A DNA stretch of 64,000 bases from Chelydra serpentina (Eukaryota > Chordata > Testudines > Chelydridae): positions 78,484,501 through 78,548,500 of the forward strand of contig JBAIAC010000004.1 in NCBI GenBank assembly GCA_037349315.1, in the 5' to 3' direction. Positions 55,175-64,000 of this stretch are shown here, one piece after another. The notes under the pieces are model-generated. The model saw only the letters and a program-made list of their open reading frames with translations, searched no databases and was not told the DNA's origin. The stretch's first letter is position 1. Each line of letters starts with the position of its first letter. The position numbers and the translations under genes are program-made.

Positions 55175-55625
55175 GAGGAGTACTTGTGGCATCTTAGAGA
55201 CTAACAAATGTATTTGGGCATAAGCTTTCGTGGGCTAAAATCTGCTTCATCAGATGCATGGAGTGGAAAATACAATAGGAAGATATATATAGAGAGAACA
55301 TGTAAAGATGGGTGTTGCCATGCCAACTCTAACGAGACTAATCAATTAAGGTGGGCTATTATCAGCCGGAGAAAAAAAACCTTTTGTAGTGATAATCAGG
55401 ATGGCCCATTTCAAACAGTTGACAAGAAGGTGTGAGTAACAGTAGGGGGGAAATAGCATGGGGAAATAGTTTTTAGTTTGTGTAATGACCCATCCACTCC
55501 CAGTCTTTAAGCCTAATTTAATGGTGTCCAGTTTGCAAATTAATTCCAGTCCTGCAGTTTCTCGTTGGAGTCTGTAAGAGCAGTTAACCACTGGAACAAT
55601 TTATCACAGGTTGTGGTAGATTCTC
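55175..55625 (-). mobile_element. 3' end of a dispersed retroelement, copy 2
   Basis: Homologous to 2216-2445 and longer. On minus it ends 'gttagtctctaagatgccac' at about 55182. Upstream, a degenerate frame encodes LQRETAGLELICKLDTIKLG. The hairpin region (55217-55259) reads CTGATGA ... CGAAA on minus. Family not settled. Confidence 0.6.
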
Positions 55626-56095
55626 CATCACTATACATTTTAAAATCAAGATTGGTTTTATAATCTATTAATTTAATTTTATAAAATATAATACAAACAA
55701 ATGCTTCACAATTAACCATAGTTACAATGGGTAATGTTATGTTACAATAGCCTAGAAGAAACTGACATTTGGAATAAGTAGAAAGCACCAGTGTAAGGGA
55801 TCAGAAAACCATGAAGTCACTTAACCTTTAGCACCAAGCTGTTTTATTTAATAAGCATGCCAGAGTTTACCAACTGCCACCAATCTGATGCATACAGAAA
55901 GTTGTGTTCAGAAGGAAGTGGGCGTAAACACCAAATGAACCACTCATCCCTTTATTTATTAGTTCATTTTATGTATTTTTTTATTTTAAAGACAAATTTA
56001 CCACAGCCAAGCCTGGATTTTCTTGATAAATTTCAGTGTGGCTGCCAACAAAAATAATTTGAATCTTTACTAAGAAATATTTTTCCTCAATCTTA
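55626..56095. other. no recognised feature
   Basis: AT-rich DNA between a retroelement end and a MITE. Confidence 0.4.
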
Positions 56096-56103
56096 GTATA
56101 GAT

Positions 56104-56437
56104 CAGTGGTTCTCAACCTATTTATCATTGTGGGCCGCATATGCAGTGCACAATGTATTACCTAGGCTGCAGGTTGAGAACCACAGCCCCCCACCCCCCG
56201 CCCCGCAAACCCTGCCACAGACCCCGCCCAGAAACCTCTCCACAGAGTGGGGCCAGGAGCCGAGCCCTGGGCGTGGGGCTAGGCGGGGCTGGGTAGCAGC
56301 CCTGACCCTGGCCCCACTGTGCCGGGTCAGGCAGCAGGCCTGACCCTGCCGCACAGGCTGGGCAGCCTATAGCACACAGCTGGGAAACAGCTTTGTGAGA
56401 ATTGGGCCACATATGGGCCGCAGGTTAAGAACCACTG
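56104..56437. mobile_element. hAT-type MITE, 334 bp, perfect 8-bp duplication, internal terminus
   Basis: GTATAGAT at 56096-56103 and 56438-56445. Ends CAGTGGTTCTCAACCTATTT and, reverse-complemented, CAGTGGTTCTTAACCTGCGG. A further terminus-like 'ggttgagaaccacag' lies inside at 56172-56186. The GC-rich interior produces spurious open frames. Confidence 0.85.
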
Positions 56438-56445
56438 GTATAGAT

Positions 56446-57102
56446 CAAACACATGCATGGTTCCATAGCTAAGACTGAATTGATTTTTTAATTTAAAGCT
56501 GGAAGTCAACCACCTGGTTATGTATAAAGAATACAGATTATCTCCCCCACACACATACACCCAAATTACAGCACTTATTCCTTGAGCACAGAATTAATTT
56601 TCTGATCATTTACATCTAAACTAATTAACCAGATTATGAGTTAAAATTAATTTTAAAATGGGTCTCAAGAAATTTAACACCTGTGAGAATGTTTTTCTTC
56701 CAAATAATCTTAACGGAATAACACAGACATTCTAAATTTTGCTTCTTGTTAAAGCTCACTGAAATATTGTGTATAGGCTACCTTTAAATATATTATTGGT
56801 AATTTCCTCCCATATTCTTCATAACTGAAGGTTCTTTCTACATCAGGGGCTGAATAATGGTCTCGTACAGAGAATTTCATGTAGATCTGGCTTCTTTCAA
56901 AATGGCTGTCATATCATATTGTTCTCAAGGGAATTGAGATCATAACTTCCCTACACTGAGATGCCCTTATCAAATGGTCACCCCTCTCCCACCGTTCTCA
57001 ATAGGAATGAGGCCACGTGATCCTTTTAACAAAAGTGTTTCTTGGCTTCACTCTCACTAGAAACAATGGAAGGCAGGTCAGTCTTTTTTTTTTAAAGAAA
57101 AA
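56446..57102. other. no recognised feature
   Basis: AT-rich, ending in an oligo-T run at about 57083-57093. Confidence 0.4.
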
Positions 57103-57621
57103 CAGCTCTTGTCGGTACACCGCACCGGGGCATACCGGCTTACTTTCACCTCTGCCCCCACCCAAACTGTCCCCCAGGACCCCACGCCCCACCTCCTACC
57201 CAACTCACCCCGTTCCCCGTCCCCTGACCGCCCTCCCGAACCTCCGCCCCCTCCAACCGCTCCGTGCCCCTTATCCAACTCCTCCTCCCAGCCCCGGCCC
57301 AGCCCCCTTACCATGCTGCTCAGGGCAGCATGTATTGATGCCGCGCGGCCCGCTGAAGCTCACAGCCCCACCCCCTTACCATGCCGCTCAAAGCGGCAGG
57401 AGCTGCCGAGCTGCCCAGGAGTGGTCCAGAGCGCTGGAGCCGGCGACGCGGCACACTGAGGCTCTGCAAGAGGGGGAGAAGGCGGGGGAGGGGCCGGGGG
57501 AGCCTCCACAGCCGGGAGCTCAGGGAGCCGTAACAATTTTTAACAACCAGTTCTAAAACTGCTTCTCAATTTAACAACCGGTTCGTGTGAACCGGTGCAA
57601 ACCAGCTCCAGCTCACCACTG
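57103..57621. mobile_element. GC-rich interspersed element, probably hAT-derived
   Basis: Left end CAGCTCTTGTCGGTACACCG; right end reverse-complemented CAGTGGTGAGCTGGAGCTGG, with 'ttaacaaccggttcgtgtga' near the right end. I know this as an abundant turtle repeat. No target duplication is seen, so the left boundary is uncertain. The 179-codon frame inside is a composition artefact. Confidence 0.5.
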
Positions 57622-58350
57622 GATACTGGCTTGGGGGGCAGCTGCGTGGGAGTCGGTGAATGCCAGTGAAACCTAAGTGTTGGACTTAGGTGCCTAAGTC
57701 ATCCTTATGAATCTCACCTTTAGTGACCTGCAGAATTGAACAATGACAATAAAAATCTTGGCATGAACAATATCCACATTTTCAAAAAGCTCAGAAATCA
57801 CTGTTACAGAAGCTCTCTTTTTAGCTGCATTGAAAGTAGCATTTGATATACTGTAGTTTCAGGGAAAAAACACTAACAATCCATTATTCAGTCAAATAAC
57901 ATTGTTGTATATGAAATCCTAGGGTGATGGGAAAATCTTTTTTTAACCCGTGCACATGGTAATTTCAAACTAATTTGAGGAAATAACAATTTAGTCATTT
58001 TCAGTGTGATCATTGCCTGTGTTGAACAAGTGATTATTATCAATTTACAGTTATAAAGGGAAACTGGAAATGCCTTCGTTCTAGCACTGTTTCTCCTCCA
58101 TATTATGGTCTGTAGTTTATTTACTTCTCTTGGCACAAAGCACAAGAGAATGTGCTTGAGTATCAAATTCCATAGCAGATACTCACTTTGTAGTCATCAT
58201 TAGTTCCCTTTCCCCTCACAAACACTGCTGTGTGCATGGGTAAAGCAAAAAAAAAAAAGTTTGTTTTTTTTTTGGCGACCATGCTTCCCTCTCAAGGGGC
58301 ATCCTATACGGGGACAGAGGGAAGTACTTAGGAATCTGTGACATTCATCA
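57622..58350. other. no recognised feature
   Basis: AT-rich. An A run followed by a T run at 58247-58274 forms a small foldback. Confidence 0.4.
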
Positions 58351-58357
58351 TGCTGAA

Positions 58358-58726
58358 GACTGGTCTACACAGCATTGCACCAATAACTACAGATGTGGTG
58401 TTAAACCGGTGCAACTTTTAATTGATTTAAACCTGGTTTCTATCAATTAGATGCAAGCTAAACTGCTATTAGCCAGACTTAAAGTGTGCGTGTTTGCACT
58501 CTATATTACATGTGCAAGCTAAACTAAGGTTAAAATTGATGTATGCACAGCCACACATGAAGTCACACACGTTTAACTGGATTGGTTTATAATAACTTAT
58601 GGTATTTTTCAGGTACAAGAATTACCAATAAAACTGTGTCCACAGAGGGGTTTGCTCTGGTTTAACAAACTCATTTTTTTAACCAGTTTAAGTTAACCAG
58701 TGTGACTTCTGTGTGTACACAAAGCC
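58358..58726. mobile_element. possible GTCTACAC-type MITE
   Basis: The left end GACTGGTCTACACAGC and the reverse complement of the right end GGCTTTGTGTACACACAG are loosely inverted. The interior repeats 'gtttaac'/'gttaaac' words. No duplication seen. Confidence 0.35.
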
Positions 58727-59004
58727 ACCTAAGGTTCCTCAATACTGTATATTCCCCTCAAACTGGAGATGTTAGATTGTAAGAGGGTGTGATCTGGACA
58801 CTCCACAGACACTAAGGCCTTGTTTTTATTTAACTCACTCCAGAGTAAATCAGGAGTAACAAATCAGGTAGTATCAGGCTCAGGTATTGCAGAGTGATGA
58901 CTAGCTCTTTCCTCCAACTTTGACTGGTCTACCCTCAATTTCTACATGCCTTGGTCTCTTCTGTCTCAGCTCTTACACTCTTTTAGTTAGTGTACATCAC
59001 TATG

Positions 59005-59115
59005 CATCGGAATGGCAATATAAGATCAGATCAGTGGTCCATGTTAGTCCAGTTTCTTGTCTCCTCCTGAATCCCCATAATAGACAGTTATGGTTCAACC
59101 TGACCATAAAGGAAG
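59005..59115 (-). mobile_element. decayed CR1 3' end, reverse orientation
   Basis: 'aatggcaatataagatcaga' and 'tcagtggtccatgttagtcc' align by eye with 'ccatactgggtcagaccaat' at 34.28 kb, with many changes. Confidence 0.45.
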
Positions 59116-59219
59116 CTTAACCACAGCAGTTAGAGTTGGTTTATACTGCAAACCACTAGGTTATACATTTCATATTCTAATACTAGGTAGGATGAAAAAT
59201 ATAGCTATCCTCACTATCC

Positions 59220-59436
59220 ATATGTAACTCAGGGACCTCTTGGTGCCAACCGAGGGCACAGAGGTGCATAGGGTTACAGAGATCCCCTCAGTGTGGTCCC
59301 TACATAAGTTTGTCAAAGGGTGTCATGTAAGGTCTCTACTGAAAGCTTATGTCGCACTGATCATCATAATCATTGTGAAATGTATATGCGGATAATATGT
59401 AAGGAGGTGTGTGTGTGTGTGTGAGAGAGAGAGAGA

Positions 59437-59482
<46 letters not shown>

Positions 59483-60230
59483 GCTCTTAAGGTCTGTGAG
59501 TTGGAGCTGGTTACCAAAAGGTGATAAATTGCTTTCAGGCAATCTATGTAAATTGAGAATTGTATACTTCACAATGAATGCCTGTTTACAATCTGAGCAA
59601 AATGCTAATCAAGTAATTACAAAGTCTCCAGGGGAGAGTCTATATAGGCAAACGCAAGCAGCACATGGCTTCCTGTTTACAAGAGAAAAAACAATGGATT
59701 ATTGGAACTATATCTAAGGGTCCAGAGGTAAACCCAGGTATCCTTCACTTAAGCTGCCAGTGTGCTTTTCTTATGAATGGAGGGTTACTGGCATCCTGGT
59801 TGTTAAATGCTAGGAGAGAGACTCGGGGTAAGCTAAACTTCATTAAACAGGAAAATGTCTTGTTAGTGAAGTTTAGGCTTTAGAAAGTGTGTTATGATTT
59901 TTATATGTAACCACTGTTTCCATTAACTCCATTTTCTTCTTCTCAAATCTCTATTCTTTGGTTAAACAAATTTATAAAACAAATCTAAGTGCTGTGAGAT
60001 GAGCAGAGTGGTGATCCTAAGCTGTTACGGGTAAGCAGGGGGCCTGTGAATTCTTTGAGTGTCCAGTGAAATAGGAGACACTCCAAGGAGACACTCAGAG
60101 TGCTCGGGCGCTGGAGTGTGCCTATTGCAAACCTGCAGAGGGACAACATAGCATGCGTAGATTGCAAGTGGAGTGCTTGTGTTGCAGGTGGCTGCTGGAG
60201 TCAGGAAGGTGACCCCTGGCAGGCACAGAC
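59220..60230 (+). mobile_element. LTR-like region, possibly endogenous retroviral
   Basis: 'agtctatataggcaaac' near 59640 resembles a TATA box, and 'tataaaacaaatctaagtgc' near 59970 sits where a poly(A) region would be. The following wording (about 59990-60070) resembles turtle LTR ends. No boundaries, duplication or coding region identified. Confidence 0.35.
59409..59477. repeat. GT/GA microsatellite
   Basis: (GT)n followed by (GA)n, an A run and a longer (GA)n. Confidence 0.95.
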
Positions 60231-60234
60231 AAGG

Positions 60235-60625
60235 CTTCTTCACATGTCAGGCAGATGGCAGCCAGGTGTTTCATACATAAATGTTGAATCCCTTTTTGAA
60301 TCCTATTAAGGTCTTGATCTGAATAGTATCTCGGGAAAATGAGTTCCACAGGTAATGTGCTGTAGGGGGAAAATGTCATCCATTTTAAATGTCTTGCCTT
60401 TCAGTTTCACTGGATGTCACCTTGTCTTTGTATAATGAGAGAAGAAAATTAGGACCACCGAACAGACCTTCTTTTTACCATTAGTTGTTTTCTGTATATT
60501 TTTCATCCCCTCTAATTCCTCTCCTGTCTAAAGTAAACAATCCTAATCTTGTCAGTCTGTCTTCACATGGAAGTCCATTCATGCTTCTAATCATTTCAAT
60601 TGCCCATCTGTAGACGCCTTCTGTT
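60235..60625 (-). mobile_element. CR1 LINE fragment, reverse orientation
   Basis: 'aatgagttccacaggtaatg', 'tttcatcccctctaattcc' and 'cttgtcagtctgtcttcaca' parallel the CR1 at 34.5-34.86 kb. 5'-truncated and decayed. Confidence 0.65.
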
Positions 60626-60639
60626 TCTGTTGGGGGTGT

Positions 60640-60690
60640 GAGTGCATGCGCGTGAGTGTGTGTGTGCATGTGTGTGTGTGTGTGTATGTT
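60640..60690. repeat. GT microsatellite
   Basis: Imperfect (GT)n with GC and AT interruptions. Confidence 0.9.
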
Positions 60691-63234
60691 TAAACATAAC
60701 AGTGCTAGTGTATTGACTAGCAGATCACCAACAAGCAAGAGGGAATGACTCATTTTATTTCTCCAAAGTGAAAGCAACCCCCTTGAGTTTTTCATGTCTG
60801 ACAGCTTATCGTATGAAGGAAATATCTGTAGACAAGATATTGTACATAATGACATACTTTCTGGTTCAACAACAAATCATGTATATTATACAAGCTATTA
60901 GGCTAAAATTGCAAATGAGAGAGAAAATACACAGGGGGAGGGGGAGTAGTTGTCTCTCCGTTCTGTGTGTGACTACTTACTCTTCTCTTTGGCGGCACAT
61001 ACATAGGAATATGACATTGCTCCCAACACTTTGTAATCATACAATACAGCAAAAATAAGGCACGTATCTAAATCCCCCATTCCAGTGGAGTTTTGTAATT
61101 TGCAACATCATCAGCAAAGTGCATGCTGGGCAGAAGTGAGCAAACAACTTAACATGAATAATACATTTGATTATTTGAGCTTCTTTTTCTGCTCCTGTAT
61201 TATCTGTAAGCCATTCACAAATGTACCAAATTTCTCTGTTCAAATCTGACAATTTTTTTAACTTCCTCTTTTACTTTATGAATTTGTTGAAAATGATTCT
61301 CTGAAACTACTCAATGGTTGGTGCTTATTGATGACTACTGTTGGTATTCTTTGGAATAATCACCACCAAATGAAAACTCTATCCATTGCTTTATTACACT
61401 ACGAAAACGATCTTGTTCCTCTTGCCAAGTGGACTGAAGTGTTCCTATGCACACTTGCATAGAGGGTGGGGCTGTTCTGAGTTTAATGACTGCATCCTTA
61501 TGTATGGATTATGATATCATTCCTATTTGTCACCTACCTGATATTTGGATAGGCTATCACAGATGAGATTTAATTTATTTATTTCTGATTATAATGTCTG
61601 CAGCCTTGCTGCGTTTGCTGTGTTTTGTTCTCAGGTGCTTTTGATACCATTTGGATAATATCAGTAGCCAATTGAGACAATCTGGTGTAAAAAGTCCCTT
61701 TGCTTGAGATAAGGAGCAATCTCTCTTTCAGGAGGGACCTTGGTTTCTCTGTTTGCTTTGATCACTCAAATTTCCAGTGTGTTTGGTTGTTTGGACTTTG
61801 CCACCAGTAAAGAGTCTGGATCGCCCAGAGAAGAAGACATCATGTTGTTCATTTTGTGAAAATAATTCTATAGATACGGCCTTCTGAAATAGTTGGCCTG
61901 CTGCTGCAGATTTGATCATCAGAATCAGAAGAACATGCACCATGAAAATACAACTGTAAAATAGGTCCAATATTGGACCACAACTATTGTACTAAATGGT
62001 GGATTTCTAAGAGCCAGGGGTATTGCTTAATATAATATTACTGAGGGGCATACAGAAAAATGCTTTATTCTCTCTTCATTTTTACATAGCTGATAATAAA
62101 CCTAAGTCTTGGAAACTTAGAATACAGGTGGAAAGTGGAAAATCACTGTTTGATTGGCCCTTAAAACAAGGAGAGGTTGTGTTTGTGTTTGTTTTTTCTG
62201 TTGATGATTATTGTACAGTTCAAAAATACTGTGAGTATAATTTTCCAACATTAATAAATACATCATATAAGAACAAAATTCTTGGGTGCATTTAACAGAC
62301 CTGATATGAAAGCAGTAAAAAAAAATAAAGAGATTGCTTGTACAGTTTGAAAATATTCATTTGTACTGAAACCACTAAGAGTTTGTTTGAAAAATAGGGA
62401 TTTTTTTTCCCCAAGAACAATTTCCCTTAGTTTTTAATATTGTGTCCCATGAAGAAAACAAAATACCAAATGACAAAATTGTGTGCTGTCTGAGGACTTT
62501 GTGATGAGAAAATACCAAAAGGGACATAGAAATCATTTGAACATTTTGTACTAGATCCTTTCTCTAGTTGTATTTTGGTCAAGATGTTGTGGAACTGTAC
62601 TTGAACATCTGATCTAATCTCATGATTATTCTTAATAAGAAGTGACACTGTCTCAGTAGCTCTCCATATACCAGACTCAAACTACAGGGGTGAAGTGATA
62701 CTTTTCTTGGGCATGGCACATTAGGGACAAACCATAAAAAGAAGTTTTCAGTTAAAGGCTTTTTGAAAAAAAGAATAATGTAAAAGATACATTTCAATGG
62801 TTGTAGAATCATGACTTCCTTTTGCTAGGAAATGCAAGAAGGTAAAGCAATAAAAAGGTGAACAAAATCAAAATATCTCATAAAAATGCAATTGTATTTC
62901 AATTAACATCTGAGGGATCATATTGAAAAGAACATCTTAGTACCTGCTGCCCTGGGCTTCAATTAGGGTTGCCTTCTGGCCAGCTTTTAACTATCCTGGA
63001 TGAGTTTTTGTATTGCCTTGCTGAGTCAAAGAGTTAATATGCTGAAGTTTTGGTTTTTGTTTTTTCACTTGGGACACTGCAGTGCCATGTTGATTTAAGC
63101 AAGGTCTAAAGGAGCTCTCCCCTGACAGCTAGTGATGAGCTTCAGGACCAGACTGTATTTACATGAACACACCTATTCTGCCTAGGTATCCAACAGACAG
63201 AGTTATGTTGCCCAAGTGATCAATTTTGGTCGGT
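60691..63234. other. no recognised feature
   Basis: About 2.5 kb of AT-rich DNA. Open frames at 61.7, 62.0 and 62.4 kb show no motif I recognise. Confidence 0.45.
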
Positions 63235-63870
63235 GTTGGGTTACAAATCACGTCTTGTGTAGCCCCATTCCAGACCCTGGCAGCTGCGCCACAATGCCAT
63301 CCAAGATTGTCTGGTCAGAGACATCCCGCCACCTGTGAGGAAGGTTGCCATGAACTCCACTATCCCTGGAATGGACAGCCAACTACAACCAGACATTGCC
63401 ATCACCAATGAGGAATAGAAGAAGATCATCATGGCGAACGTCACAGTTCCCTTTGAGAACAGGACTACAGACTTCTTCGATGACCCAGCTTGAAAGGTGG
63501 AGAAATACACCCCTCTGGCCAATGCTTTGAGAGCGAAGGGTTACGAGGTTCAAACACATGCACTGATCATCAGAGCCCTGGGCTCATGGGCAGGGCCGGT
63601 GCAAGGAAGTTTCGCACCCTAGGCGAAACTTCCTTGCACCAGCCCTGTGCCCCTCCCTCCCCAGCCAGCCTCCCCGCCTGCGAGCCGCGGGGCGGGGGCG
63701 GCTCGCCGCGGCTGCCTCCCGCTCAGGAGCGAGTGTTGCGGAAATGCGGAATCAGTCAACACTAAACTTGACTGATGCAGCAACTCATGGTATCGGATGC
63801 CATCAGGTGGTTGAGGGACATCTATTTAAAATATATCATCGGACATCAGCAATACCAGGAGTAATGAGCT
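63235..63870 (+). pseudogene. R2-like non-LTR retrotransposon, 3' end (restriction-like endonuclease)
   Basis: Residues LRHNAIQDCLVRDIPPPVRK, then QLQPDIAITNEE, KKIIMANVTVPFENRTTDFF and KVEKYTPLANALRAKGYEVQ form the C-terminal endonuclease region of R2-type LINEs. The PD...(D)V core follows the PD-(D/E)XK pattern. Here the expected Asp before VTVPFE is Asn (ANVTV), and stops lie at 63417 and 63491. After a MITE insertion the frame resumes (RVLRKCGIS, then QQLMVSDAIRWLRDIY) and ends HQQYQE followed by a stop at about 63862. The 5' part is absent. Confidence 0.7.
63591..63721. mobile_element. palindrome-bearing MITE inside the R2-like remnant
   Basis: Arms 63591-63615 and 63623-63647 pair at 24 of 25 bases with a 7-nt loop, starting CAGGGCCGGTGCAAGG. 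A GC-rich tail follows. The flanking octamers CTCATGGG and CTCAGGAG agree at six of eight. It interrupts the endonuclease frame. Confidence 0.6.
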
Positions 63871-64000
63871 GGAGTGCCACTGAGAAGGAAAGTAACCGAA
63901 ATACTTCTTTGAATGCAGCGGTAATGAAATGTTATTATCCTTACTGTATGAGTAAAGGGCAGCAAAACTGTGCTGAGCCTGTCCTGACTCACTCTCAACT

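Noticed and set aside
57017..57556. 179-codon frame rich in Pro and Arg
   Set aside because: GC-rich interior of an interspersed element with few stop-forming triplets. No domain visible and frames open on both strands.

Overview
The window looks like intergenic or intronic DNA from a sauropsid, most probably a turtle. I recognise no host protein exon, tRNA or rRNA gene. Nearly everything identifiable is transposon-derived: CR1 LINE ends with the ATTCTATG tail, L2-type LINE pieces, tRNA-type SINEs with a 'tgtacagtgcctagca' type tail, many short hAT and Harbinger-like MITEs, LTR elements and an R2-like LINE fragment. The turtle assignment is inference from my familiarity with these repeats; a crocodilian or another sauropsid is not excluded.

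Layout. 0-3.6 kb: a 205-bp hAT MITE, another MITE, an unclassified repeat and the 3' end of a dispersed retroelement. 3.64-8.76 kb: a 5.1-kb PIF/Harbinger transposon that split a SINE (target TTA on both sides). It carries a spliced Myb/SANT-like gene on + and a HARBI1-like DDE nuclease gene on -, converging on facing poly(A) signals. 9.8 kb: a second copy of the unclassified repeat. 12.10-17.54 kb: a degenerate Gypsy element of Gmr1 type, with integrase upstream of reverse transcriptase and a SCAN-like capsid in gag; its 5' LTR holds a MITE and its 3' LTR has collapsed. 17.6-44 kb: CR1 and L2 LINEs, SINEs, a solo LTR with a perfect 5-bp duplication, hAT MITEs and long stretches with nothing recognisable. 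44.17-49.37 kb: a second Harbinger copy in the same orientation. 49.6-51.5 kb: a second, more decayed Gypsy relic. 51.5-64 kb: hAT MITEs, LTR-like DNA, CR1 pieces and, at the end, an R2-like 3' end interrupted by a near-perfect palindrome.

The Harbinger pair is the most informative part. Both copies have an in-frame TAG where I expect a conserved Trp codon in the nuclease and an in-frame TGA at the same place in exon 2 of the Myb-like gene. Each has amplified a different unit of one intronic minisatellite. In copy 2 an antisense 96-codon frame stays open inside the Myb-gene intron. The shared stops suggest that the source copy already carried them, so that it was moved by partner proteins from elsewhere or by stop-codon readthrough. 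No gene in the window appears to make an undamaged full-length protein from a standard reading.
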